Positions 35,328-43,292 of a DNA stretch of 64,000 bases are shown one piece after another. The notes beneath the pieces were generated by a model, which worked only from the letters and a program-made list of their open reading frames with translations, ran no database searches and was not told the origin of the DNA. The position numbers and the translations under genes are program-made. Each line of letters opens with the position of its first letter. Positions within the stretch are counted from its first letter, which is position 1. Source of the stretch: Rickettsiales bacterium (lineage in GTDB: Bacteria; Pseudomonadota; Alphaproteobacteria; Rickettsiales; JALZUV01); the NCBI GenBank assembly GCA_029252805.1, contig JAQXAR010000025.1, forward strand, positions 26,425 through 90,424, given 5' to 3'.

Positions 35328-36427
35328 TACAGCCAGTAAACGATACCCTGCCGAAACAAGAATTTTGGTCGGGGAAACGTGTTCTGTTGACCGGGCATAC
35401 TGGGTTTAAAGGAGCATGGCTTGTTCTTTGGCTTCGCCGACTTGGGGCTGAGGTTGTGGGCGTCGCATTAAAGCCAGAGACTGCGCCTAATCTTTTTGAT
35501 GCAGCATCAGTGGCTGACCATATCAGCGAAAATCATTTTTGCGATATTCGAGATGTGGGCGCTCTGACAGAGATTGTCAGAAATTCCCGTCCGGAAGTTG
35601 TGTTTCATCTAGCGGCGCAATCTCTCGTCTTAACGGGTTACGAAAAGCCGCTGGAAACCTTCGATACTAATGTCATAGGTACGGCTAATCTTTTGGAGGC
35701 GGTTCGATCCTCCGAGACTGTTCGCTCGATTGTGGCGATTACCACCGACAAGGTTTACGAAAATAATGAAACAGCCGAACTATTTAGCGAGACAGACAGG
35801 TTGGGGGGGCGCGACCCCTATAGTGCCAGTAAAGCGGCATCCGAGTTGGTCATTTCGTGCTATCGTTCGTCCTTCTTATCGCAGCGAGGTATTGCCATTG
35901 CCTCCGCCAGAGCGGGCAATGTCATTGGCGGTGGAGATTGGGCAGATAACCGTCTTATTCCCGATGCGGTACGTGCTTGGGAAAGCGATACTCCGCTCTC
36001 TATACGCAGCCCCAATGCGATTCGCCCGTGGCAACATGTTTTGGAACCCTTGGCGGCTTATTTGCGTTTAGCGCAGCGGATCCATGAGGAGCCAGAACTG
36101 GCTGATAGCTACAATTTTGGCCCTGAGCCGCAGGAGGCCGCCACCGTGCGCGAGGTCATCTCTTTTGCTCAATCGGCATTTGGCCGAGGGGATACGACAT
36201 GGGGAGAAGTTTCAGAAGATAATTATGAAGCGAAATGGTTGGCGCTGGAAACGGCAAAAGCTCAACAGCTACTTGGCATCGTTCCGCGGTGGCCCTTAGC
36301 CAAAGGAATTGAACAAACGATGGCTTGGTATAGGAATTTTCTGGATGATGGTGATGCCTATGAATTGTGCGCGAGAGATATCGAGGCATTTGAAAAATGT
36401 GTTCCTAATAAGGAGCGCACGTCATGA
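35321..36427 (+). CDS. rfbG: CDP-glucose 4,6-dehydratase
   Basis: A 368-residue extended SDR producing CDP-4-dehydro-6-deoxy-glucose. Rossmann motif LLTGHTGFKGAWL, the substrate region HLAAQSLV and the active-site DPYSASKAASELV (Y-x3-K) are visible, along with AGNVIGGGDWADNRLIPD, typical of RfbG. The start is the ATG at 35321 overlapping the rfbF stop (ATGGTAG) or a TTG at 35312. A seven-G tract (35803-35809) lies just before the active-site tyrosine codon. Its end overlaps the next start (ATGA at 36424). Confidence 0.93.
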   Translation: MVVQPVNDTLPKQEFWSGKRVLLTGHTGFKGAWLVLWLRRLGAEVVGVALKPETAPNLFDAASVADHISENHFCDIRDVGALTEIVRNSRPEVVFHLAAQSLVLTGYEKPLETFDTNVIGTANLLEAVRSSETVRSIVAITTDKVYENNETAELFSETDRLGGRDPYSASKAASELVISCYRSSFLSQRGIAIASARAGNVIGGGDWADNRLIPDAVRAWESDTPLSIRSPNAIRPWQHVLEPLAAYLRLAQRIHEEPELADSYNFGPEPQEAATVREVISFAQSAFGRGDTTWGEVSEDNYEAKWLALETAKAQQLLGIVPRWPLAKGIEQTMAWYRNFLDDGDAYELCARDIEAFEKCVPNKERTS

Positions 36428-36960
36428 AGTTTGAGAAGACTCCACTAGAGGGTGCTTATCTGGTTGCGCTGGATCGCCTCTCCGATGAGCGTGGTTTTTT
36501 TGCGCGAACCTTTTGTGCCAAAGAGTTCGCAGAACACCAGTTGGAAACGCAGTTTGTTCAGGCTAATTTGAGCCAAAATACAGAGGCTGGCATTGTACGA
36601 GGTATGCATTTTCAACGTGGCGCCGATGCAGAAGTAAAATTAGTACGCTGCATTAGTGGTGCCGTTTATGATGTAATTGTTGATATTCGTGAAACTTCTC
36701 CCACTTATTTAAAATGGTTTGCAGCGGAGTTGTCGGCGGAAAATGGGATGCTTATGTATGTGCCCAAAGGCTTCGCCCACGGCTATCAGGCACTCACCGA
36801 GAATGCGACAGTGCATTACATGGTAAGCACCTATTACGCCCCTGATGCTGAAGGCGGATTGTGCTATGATGACCCTGCCATGGGTATTGAATGGCCATTA
36901 CTCGTATCGTCTACTTCGCCCAAAGATGCCTCGTGGCCTCTCATGAAAGGCCACGAATGA
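36424..36960 (+). CDS. RmlC-like nucleotide-sugar 3- or 3,5-epimerase (cupin)
   Basis: A 178-residue cupin of the dTDP-4-dehydrorhamnose 3,5-epimerase family. The conserved GIVRGMHFQRGA includes the general-base histidine, AHGYQALTENA and MVSTYYAPDAEGGLCYDDP supply the tyrosine and aspartate region. Since it follows rfbF-rfbG, its substrate is probably CDP-4-dehydro-6-deoxy-glucose rather than the dTDP sugar. Whether C3 only or both C3 and C5 are inverted cannot be told. Start and stop overlap both neighbours by 4 bp. Confidence 0.85.
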   Translation: MKFEKTPLEGAYLVALDRLSDERGFFARTFCAKEFAEHQLETQFVQANLSQNTEAGIVRGMHFQRGADAEVKLVRCISGAVYDVIVDIRETSPTYLKWFAAELSAENGMLMYVPKGFAHGYQALTENATVHYMVSTYYAPDAEGGLCYDDPAMGIEWPLLVSSTSPKDASWPLMKGHE

Positions 36961-37901
36961 GTCGCGGAAAAATACTTGTAACCGGAGCCTCCGGTTTTAT
37001 TGGAAGTGCGCTGGTTAAGCGTCTTGTGAAGGAAAAAAAGGATGTCATTCCCACGGCACGACGCCGCATTGATCTTTTATCGCAAGAACTTGGTGTCACC
37101 TTTTCAGAACTAAATGTAATGGGAGAGCTGCCCGATTTTGATGGCATCGAAACCATTATCCATTGTGCGACTCCAAACGACATTCAATCCCGTGAAAACG
37201 ATGGTGGGGTGCCGCTTGCAGTGATGGGGACGCGTCGGTTGTTGGAACAGGCTGCTAAGCAAGGGGTGCGCCGCGTGGTATATCTATCAACGCTTCAAGT
37301 TTATGGCACGGAGTTGCAGGGAGGTGTTGATGAGACGACCCCCGTTAGCTGCGAGACCCCTTATGCGCTCAATCATTATCTAGGGGAGGAAGTCTGCCGC
37401 TACATGGCGCAGACAACCAAACTTGATATCGTAGCGCTGCGGCCATCAAACGTCTATGGCGTGCCAAGCGTATCCACGGTTAATCGGGAAACACTGGTGC
37501 CGATGTGTTTCGTCAAGGAAGCCCTTGCAACCGGAAAGGTATGTTTGCGGTCGTCAGGCCGGCAGCTACGAAATTTCATTTCAACGGATGAAGTGGCCGC
37601 AATCATCACACAGTTGATAGACGATTTTCCGCAAGGTTATACGATAGTGAATGCCGCTTCAGACTGGGAAACACGCATTTGTGATATCGCCAATATCGTA
37701 GGTCAAGCTTGGCGGGATGTTAAAAAAACTCCGTTGGAGATTCAGGTGCTATCAGATCAACCCGAAAAGCCTGAAATATTTACCGTGACATCCCGTCATA
37801 TTTCGCCACAACTCTCTAAAGAGGCATCTAGGCAGCGTATGGCGGATGTGATTAAAAGTTTAATTGAAACCCAATCAGACATTAAAGTGAGATCAGCATG
37901 A
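36957..37901 (+). CDS. NAD(P)-dependent sugar epimerase/reductase (extended SDR)
   Basis: A 314-residue extended SDR with ILVTGASGFIGSALVKRL near the N-terminus, IIHCATPND, and active site YLSTLQVYGTELQGGVDETT with PYALNHYLGEEVCR (Y-x3 where lysine is replaced by H/Y, an unusual variation). It probably reduces the C4 keto group of the CDP-6-deoxyhexose intermediate. The ATG at 36957 overlaps the upstream stop; a frame opening at 36891 lies within the epimerase gene. The missing active-site lysine deserves checking, since Y-N-H-Y at this place may still be functional or may mean a shifted motif. Confidence 0.78.
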   Translation: MSRGKILVTGASGFIGSALVKRLVKEKKDVIPTARRRIDLLSQELGVTFSELNVMGELPDFDGIETIIHCATPNDIQSRENDGGVPLAVMGTRRLLEQAAKQGVRRVVYLSTLQVYGTELQGGVDETTPVSCETPYALNHYLGEEVCRYMAQTTKLDIVALRPSNVYGVPSVSTVNRETLVPMCFVKEALATGKVCLRSSGRQLRNFISTDEVAAIITQLIDDFPQGYTIVNAASDWETRICDIANIVGQAWRDVKKTPLEIQVLSDQPEKPEIFTVTSRHISPQLSKEASRQRMADVIKSLIETQSDIKVRSA

Positions 37902-38641
37902 CAGAAGACCCTATCAAACAATTTCTTGATGAACGCCACGCCGACATTGTAAAAATGGGACAGGATGAGGAGCTTCGTCAGAAATCCCTGGAGTGGATGC
38001 ATCACGCTGACAAATATAAATATACATACAATTACAGTTGGATGGGACGTCCCGTCATCAAGTACCCTAATGATATGATGATTCAGCAGGAACTGATGTG
38101 GGCGCTAAAGCCTGATTTGGTGATTGAAACGGGAATTGCCCATGGGGGGTCCATTATCTTCACCGCAGCAATGATGGAAATGATGGGAATTGATGGCGAG
38201 GTGGTCGGTATTGACATTGATATCCGCAAGCATAACCGTGACGCGATTGAAGCGCACCCGATGATGAAACGAATCACCATGTATGAAGGCGATTCGGTCT
38301 CCTCTGAAATGGTCGAAAAAGTGCGTGCCCATACTGAAGGCAAAAAATGCGTCATGGTGATTCTAGACTCATTACACTCTCACGAGCACGTATACAAAGA
38401 ATTGCAGGCCTATGCCGACATGACAACGGTTGGTAGTTATTGCGTATTGCCCGATACCTTTATCGAGTTCTTCCCTAAAGGCTATTATTCGGACACGCGC
38501 CCATGGGATGTCGGCGATAATCCTTATACTGCTATGCAGCAATATATGTCAGAGGTGAATCACTTTGAAATTGATAAAAGCCTGACTCATAAGGCAATGA
38601 TTACGGAAACCATCGATGGTTACCTGAAACGAGTGCGTTAA
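37898..38641 (+). CDS. CmcI-family (cephalosporin-hydroxylase-like) methyltransferase-fold protein
   Basis: A 247-residue protein of the CmcI family, which has a SAM-binding Rossmann fold. VIETGIAHGGSIIFTAAMME, VVGIDIDIRKHNRDAI and VMVILDSLHSHEHVYKEL are diagnostic; the last carries the acidic/histidine metal-site region. In surface polysaccharide loci such proteins are candidate sugar O-methyltransferases. Overlap of 4 bp with the preceding gene and 2 bp to the following one puts it in the CDP-sugar operon. Confidence 0.83.
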   Translation: MTEDPIKQFLDERHADIVKMGQDEELRQKSLEWMHHADKYKYTYNYSWMGRPVIKYPNDMMIQQELMWALKPDLVIETGIAHGGSIIFTAAMMEMMGIDGEVVGIDIDIRKHNRDAIEAHPMMKRITMYEGDSVSSEMVEKVRAHTEGKKCVMVILDSLHSHEHVYKELQAYADMTTVGSYCVLPDTFIEFFPKGYYSDTRPWDVGDNPYTAMQQYMSEVNHFEIDKSLTHKAMITETIDGYLKRVR

Positions 38642-38643
38642 CG

Positions 38644-39171
38644 ATGGTGCTTAAAGTCGCTGATACGGCAGAGATTTCTGATCTTGCTCAGATTGAAGAC
38701 TCACAAAGGGGGACGCTGATTGAAATCGAGGACCACGTCTATATCGACTCCTTCGTTCGCATTCGACCTGTCGGTGGGGATGGGCCCATACGCATCGGCA
38801 AAAACAGCTTTATCAACGCGGGAACGGTTATTTTCTCTGGCAATGGTGTCGACATTGGTGAATGGGTGCTGATCGCGCCTAATTGTACATTTGCCCCAAC
38901 CAACCACGCCTTTGAATCACGCAGCCAAACGATCCGCCACCAAGGATTTTTGCCAAGCAAGGGGGGTATTGTAATTGAGCGTGATGTATGGGTTGGCGCA
39001 AATTGCACTCTTCTTGATGGTGCGATTCTGCGCGAAGGCTGCATTATTGGGGCCGGGTCGGTGGTACGCGGCGAAGTGGAGGCCTTCTCGATTCAAGCAG
39101 GTAATCCCTTAAGCAAAATCGGTATGCGGGGCGAAGAACCGTTAGATGGAAGCGATGAAAATAAAAGCTAA
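38644..39171 (+). CDS. Left-handed beta-helix acyltransferase (sugar O-acetyltransferase)
   Basis: A 175-residue hexapeptide-repeat protein (IRIGKNSFINAGTVIFSGNG, IVIERDVWVGANCTLLDGA, ILREGCIIGAGSVVRGEVEA) with the catalytic histidine region FAPTNHAFESRSQ, as in WbbJ/maltose-type O-acetyltransferases. It would acetylate a sugar of the repeat unit from acetyl-CoA as a trimer. It sits between the CmcI-like gene and a putative glycosyltransferase, overlapping the latter. Confidence 0.87.
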   Translation: MVLKVADTAEISDLAQIEDSQRGTLIEIEDHVYIDSFVRIRPVGGDGPIRIGKNSFINAGTVIFSGNGVDIGEWVLIAPNCTFAPTNHAFESRSQTIRHQGFLPSKGGIVIERDVWVGANCTLLDGAILREGCIIGAGSVVRGEVEAFSIQAGNPLSKIGMRGEEPLDGSDENKS

Positions 39172-40474
39172 ACCCGATGCCAATTCAGTACCAATGGATG
39201 CTAGAGAGGATGGCTCACTGGAGAAGTTCATTACGGCGTTTAATCAGTTAGAGGTAGAAGCGGATCTGTTTTCGCGGTGTAAAGATAATGAGGGTTTCCA
39301 CTGGTGGGACGTCGCAAGATATAGCGTGCAATTTGTTATCGCGACGGAAAAAGATCTCGTAGGATCAAAAAAAGAAAAATCTGCTTCTAAATTTGAACGT
39401 GCGTTTCATTTTGTAAAACATACAGTAGGAGTTGCGCTGTTCATTTGGGGTTTAGCCACCCTTAGATCTCAAAAGATCGATATGCTTTATGTTTCAACCC
39501 GTGCGCTGGAAGCGGCCTGTGCACCGTTTCTGGAGAAAGCGTCGTGTGTGCTATATGCTAATAAGACAGGCATTGTAAATCCACCCCATCAGGCTTTGTC
39601 AAAATTGACGATCGACTTTCTGCTTCGCCTTATAACGCCTCTCTTTCGTGTGCCTGCTGAAGTTACTTTGGAAGCGGCGCAGATCGCAGCCAAGATCAAA
39701 GACAAGTTCGGTGTGGATGCAGACTTATGTGGCCCCATGCTGCACAAGTACAAGCAGGCGCGAGCGGCTTTTTGGCTCTGGGGGATTATTTTGAATCGCT
39801 TGCCCGCGCTTAAGCAGATTCTATTTGTCAATGATGATACCTTGCGACCTCTTATTTCATTGGCGCGTGAGAAAGGGATAGAGACCCTCGAGATTCAACA
39901 TGGCTATATGGGAAGCTCCCATTTTGCGTATAGTTATCCGAAGCTTCCTTTTGCTTTGCCCTCGTTTCCAGATAAAGTTCTGATTACGCGAGACACAGGA
40001 GATATTACCTTTCCAATAGCTCAGCTTACAGTAAAAAAGAGTGACCGCTGCGCATCAGAAGGGCTCCGCGATATTGATGTTTTGGTCGGAGGAAGCCCGA
40101 CACGTTCGCAAGAAATGCGTGATATTGTGAAGGCGCTGGCAGAGCTTGGACTTTCGATTGGGGTGAAACTTCATCCTGCTCAGACCGAAGATTCGTCGGG
40201 TCTTAGGCCTTTATTTTCAGCGGATATCCTTACCATTTTTGACGCAGGAGAAGACTTTAACTCTCTCGCGAGTCGTTCTCATATTTACGTGCCCGCCAAT
40301 TCCACTTCGACCACCGTTTTTGAAGCCGTCGAAGCCGGTGCAGATTTGATCACGATTAATTACGGCGGGCAAAAGCTCACCAACATGTGCGATCCTATTG
40401 CGACGGCTCAAGTCAATAGCTTTGACTCGTTGCGTGATACGGTGGTCAGTCATTTGGAACAGAGGCAGGAATGA
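39146..40474 (+). CDS. Putative GT-B-type surface-polysaccharide glycosyl/glycerophospho transferase
   Basis: A 442-residue protein I cannot assign to a named family. The C-terminal half has features shared with capsule synthases and CDP-glycerol glycerophosphotransferases: ETLEIQHGYMGSSHFAYSYP, VLVGGSPTRSQEMRDIVKAL, VKLHPAQTE and HIYVPANSTSTTVFEAVEAG. This fits a GT-B fold with the nucleotide-sugar site near the S-T-T-x-x-E-A motif. The N-terminus has a hydrophobic segment (~95-110). The start may be 39146 or 39155; both overlap the acetyltransferase end. Next to a sialic-acid cassette a sialyltransferase role is conceivable but unsupported. Confidence 0.6.
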   Translation: MEAMKIKAKPDANSVPMDAREDGSLEKFITAFNQLEVEADLFSRCKDNEGFHWWDVARYSVQFVIATEKDLVGSKKEKSASKFERAFHFVKHTVGVALFIWGLATLRSQKIDMLYVSTRALEAACAPFLEKASCVLYANKTGIVNPPHQALSKLTIDFLLRLITPLFRVPAEVTLEAAQIAAKIKDKFGVDADLCGPMLHKYKQARAAFWLWGIILNRLPALKQILFVNDDTLRPLISLAREKGIETLEIQHGYMGSSHFAYSYPKLPFALPSFPDKVLITRDTGDITFPIAQLTVKKSDRCASEGLRDIDVLVGGSPTRSQEMRDIVKALAELGLSIGVKLHPAQTEDSSGLRPLFSADILTIFDAGEDFNSLASRSHIYVPANSTSTTVFEAVEAGADLITINYGGQKLTNMCDPIATAQVNSFDSLRDTVVSHLEQRQE

Positions 40475-41412
40475 ACTTCGACTGGAGTCAGACGACTGAT
40501 ATCGACGAAAACATGGTGGTCTACCGATCTGTGCCGGATGGATTTGTGCCGCGCGTGACGATAGCTATGCCCACGTTCAATCGTGCTGATACCATTAAGC
40601 GGGCACTTTCATCATTAGCAAAGCAAAGCTTTCGCGATTTTGTGCTGATTGTTTCCGATAATGCTGGCCAAGACCCGCAAACGCTGCAAGCCATCAAAGA
40701 GTTTGAAGAGCAACTGCCTGGCGTCATTTTGATTGCGCAACCTGAAAATAAAGGGGCGCTCAACAACCTACACTGCCTTTTATCAGTGGCACAGACGGAT
40801 TATTTCATGTGGTTGGCGGATGATGATGAAGTTACGGAAACTTATTTGGAACAACTGACCGGGCTTTTGGATGAAGATAGGAAGGCCGTAGCGGCCACGG
40901 GGTATTGGCATAGTATGAGCAGCCCGACTGACGGGTATAGACGCCGAAAATCTGAACATGCAGAGAGAAGTTTGCTTGTACGAGCGGTGAAATATGTTGC
41001 TGGCCCGACGAATGATATCATGTTTTATGGATTACATCGCACCGCCTGTTTGCGGAGATGCAAATTTAATGACTATTGGCTTCCCAATAAAGGCGTGTTG
41101 ACCAATTGGTGCTATGTGTTCTTATTCGACCTGATATTACAGGGGCCAATACGCCATACTGAGGCGGCTGGCTGGATATGTCATAATTATAGCGAAAAGC
41201 AATATAATGCGGCAAAAGCGCAGGGAGTCTCTGACCGGATTAAAACCCTTATCCGCCGGATTAATGTCTATGCTCTTTATTGCGGTAAAGCCTGCCACAA
41301 AACCTCAATTTTATTGCTCCCTATTTTACTCGCCTGTATTTATGGCTTCACACGAGATGTAGTGGCGGCGGCCGTGCGAATTTCGTGCAGAGTTCTGTTC
41401 CAGAAAAGATAA
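40471..41412 (+). CDS. Glycosyltransferase family 2
   Basis: A 313-residue GT-A enzyme: TIAMPTFNRADTIKRALSSL at the N-terminus, LIVSDNAGQDPQT, and the DxD-like YFMWLADDDEVTETYLEQL. The C-terminal region has a hydrophobic segment (about 275-300) that could anchor it to the membrane. Donor is unknown. It overlaps the previous gene by 4 bp (ATGA) and is the last gene of this plus-strand run; the convergent acyltransferase gene ends 14 bp away with no clear terminator between them. Confidence 0.87.
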   Translation: MNFDWSQTTDIDENMVVYRSVPDGFVPRVTIAMPTFNRADTIKRALSSLAKQSFRDFVLIVSDNAGQDPQTLQAIKEFEEQLPGVILIAQPENKGALNNLHCLLSVAQTDYFMWLADDDEVTETYLEQLTGLLDEDRKAVAATGYWHSMSSPTDGYRRRKSEHAERSLLVRAVKYVAGPTNDIMFYGLHRTACLRRCKFNDYWLPNKGVLTNWCYVFLFDLILQGPIRHTEAAGWICHNYSEKQYNAAKAQGVSDRIKTLIRRINVYALYCGKACHKTSILLLPILLACIYGFTRDVVAAAVRISCRVLFQKR

Positions 41413-41426
41413 GCTGAATAAGGCCG

Positions 41427-42176
41427 TTAGTAGTCAGTAGGAGAGGAAATCAAAAAGGCATGCGGGTTTTCTTCCAGCGCCTGCATGCAGCAATCATCAA
41501 ATTCCCGCGCCTTAAAGACACATAATTTTCCTTTGCCTAAGGCAATCTCAGTCGTTGCGTTACGTTCCTTCAGAATTTTCACCGCGGCAGCAGGATCTTT
41601 CTTAACTGACATGTCGCGGCGTACAAAATACCGTTGTGAGATGGGAGTGCGTGTTTCGCCTTCCACTAAATACCCTTTGAATTCTTTATAATCATTATAG
41701 GGCGCTTTATTGCGTTCTTCGCTAAGGTGATAAAAAGTGGCTTTTTCATACCCCACGCCCAACATCATCACTTTAGCATCATTTTCGAGCAGCCTGACCA
41801 TGGGTGACGATGCATCGAGTAGACTATGATATTGCTGTAGATATTCATTGGCGCGGGCACCCCAAGCACAGAAGGAAACCATCGGCACGCAGGAACGTTT
41901 AACATTCTCCATTTTACGAAATTCTTCTGTGAGTATTCCGGTTTCGCTCGGTTGATTGATTGAGAATTCTTGGGTTTTTGCAAAAGAGCGGGTGGCCGTC
42001 ATCATCACGATTGTTCCCTCGGCGGTGACCGCATTGCGCATCGCATGAATAAGGGATGGTAGCCCCTGTTCAAAATGCCCTAGCTCGCTTAAAGACGAGT
42101 GAATTAATACATCATCGCCCGGCTTAAGCGCCGCTCGCATGGCTTTGTTAGTTTCATCTATGCTAATAATATTCAT
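41427..42176 (-). CDS. AAC(3)-family N-acetyltransferase, probably for a sugar
   Basis: A 249-residue protein of the Antibiotic_NAT (aminoglycoside 3-N-acetyltransferase) fold: LKPGDDVLIHSSLSELGHFE, GTIVMMTATRSFAKT and VMMLGVGYEKATFYHLSEE. In polysaccharide loci such enzymes acetylate amino sugars, and homology alone is no evidence of aminoglycoside resistance. It lies 28 bp behind the beta-helix acyltransferase gene and shares its promoter, so both probably act on the same sugar. Confidence 0.8.
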   Translation of the reverse strand: MNIISIDETNKAMRAALKPGDDVLIHSSLSELGHFEQGLPSLIHAMRNAVTAEGTIVMMTATRSFAKTQEFSINQPSETGILTEEFRKMENVKRSCVPMVSFCAWGARANEYLQQYHSLLDASSPMVRLLENDAKVMMLGVGYEKATFYHLSEERNKAPYNDYKEFKGYLVEGETRTPISQRYFVRRDMSVKKDPAAAVKILKERNATTEIALGKGKLCVFKAREFDDCCMQALEENPHAFLISSPTDY

Positions 42177-42204
42177 AAGATTCTCTCTAAGGATGACTTG
42201 GCTA

Positions 42205-43098
42205 TTAAACAGAAGATAGCTTCTTGACGAACGCTAACCAGTCTTCATGTGGAACGGCAAAATTTCCTGTCACTGTTTCCCCTGCGGGTACATCTTGTGT
42301 CACGACAGACCCTATCGATATGCGCGCACCGTCGCCAATGTTTACTCTGTTGCGGATGACAGCCCCAGGTCCGATGAAAACATTTTCTCCAATGGTTGAG
42401 TGCCCCAAAATCAGTACTCCTGCACATAAGATTGAGCCTTTTTTTATTCTTACTCCATGGGCGATGGAGACATGCCCATCAATCTTCACCTCATCTTCAA
42501 TAATGGTATTTCTATATGAGAACCCTCGGCTGATAGCACAACCAGCACCAATTTCTACATTCTCACCAATGTCTAATTTTCCGTCATGTCTGGGGCTTAT
42601 AATACCTTTTGAAGTGCGTTGATGTTGAAAGCAATCAAGCCCAAGTACGGCCCCTGAGCGCACCACTGAATTGGCTCCAATCTTTGTTGCTTCATAAACA
42701 CTCACAAAGGGATCTAAACGAACATGCGGGGCAATCTCCACTCCGTTTTTTGCAATCCAACTTCCCTCTGTGATGCAACCAGGCGCAATAATGCTAGATT
42801 CGAAAATTTGATTGGCAGCAAGGTAGTCGACAAGTGAAAAATAAGCCCAAGTGGGGTCGTCACAAACGATTTTATCAATATTTTCGGGAAGGTCGCCTGC
42901 TAATTCTTTGGTGCAAAAAACTCCTGCAATATGACTATTCATATTCAGGCTCTCAATCAGGTCCTTTCTAATGTAGGATAATACTCTTTCAGCATGTGTT
43001 GCATGGACATCTCCAACACCGCTAAATGCCTCGATTTCTGTAACTATCCCCGTTGCTTGTAAAATCGTATCGGAATCAACCAGATTCTGAGAGTTCAT
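42205..43098 (-). CDS. LpxD-like left-handed beta-helix acyltransferase
   Basis: A 297-residue protein with an N-terminal domain of about 90 residues (VFCTKELAGDLPENIDKIVC resembles the UDP-GlcNAc-binding domain of LpxD) and hexapeptide repeats from about residue 105 (IIAPGCITEGSWIAKNGVEI, IGANSVVRSGAVLG, IGENVEIGAGCAI, IAHGVRIKKGSIL). Too short and divergent for the housekeeping LpxD (about 340 residues), and not in an lpx operon, so N-acylation of a UDP-amino sugar for the polysaccharide is more likely. GAGG lies four bases before the ATG. Its upstream region is the first copy of an 83-bp duplicated leader. Confidence 0.82.
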   Translation of the reverse strand: MNSQNLVDSDTILQATGIVTEIEAFSGVGDVHATHAERVLSYIRKDLIESLNMNSHIAGVFCTKELAGDLPENIDKIVCDDPTWAYFSLVDYLAANQIFESSIIAPGCITEGSWIAKNGVEIAPHVRLDPFVSVYEATKIGANSVVRSGAVLGLDCFQHQRTSKGIISPRHDGKLDIGENVEIGAGCAISRGFSYRNTIIEDEVKIDGHVSIAHGVRIKKGSILCAGVLILGHSTIGENVFIGPGAVIRNRVNIGDGARISIGSVVTQDVPAGETVTGNFAVPHEDWLAFVKKLSSV

Positions 43099-43176
43099 AT
43101 TACCTCATATTTACCATTCGTAGCGTGTGCCATTATAATACTGTGTTGTTATGCTTAAAGCTAATGCTTTCATATT
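43094..43176 (-). promoter_or_regulatory. Duplicated 83-bp promoter/leader, copy A
   Basis: Bases 43094-43176 are identical to 45025-45107. Reading on the minus strand it holds AAAGC-TAAT-GCTTT (inverted repeat, 43157-43170), a TATAAT -10 box (43132-43137), a GAGG ribosome binding site and the ATG of the acyltransferase gene. The -35 is weak, so the inverted repeat near it may bind an activator. Beyond the exact block the remaining intergenic sequence is still alignable, notably CAGTAACCTTG and ATAAGAAAGA. Confidence 0.8.
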
Positions 43177-43292
43177 TATCATATGAAATATAACGCGGAG
43201 TATAGCCAGTAACCTTGGTTGTGTTTTTACCGACTAATCATTGCCATGATTTATCTCAAATAAGAAAGAAGAAGTTCCTGCTGACACTGACT

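Noticed and set aside
41427..42176. Possible aminoglycoside resistance gene
   Set aside because: The fold is AAC(3)-like, but it is co-directional with an LpxD-like acyltransferase in a polysaccharide locus, with no mobile element; sugar N-acetylation is the simpler reading.
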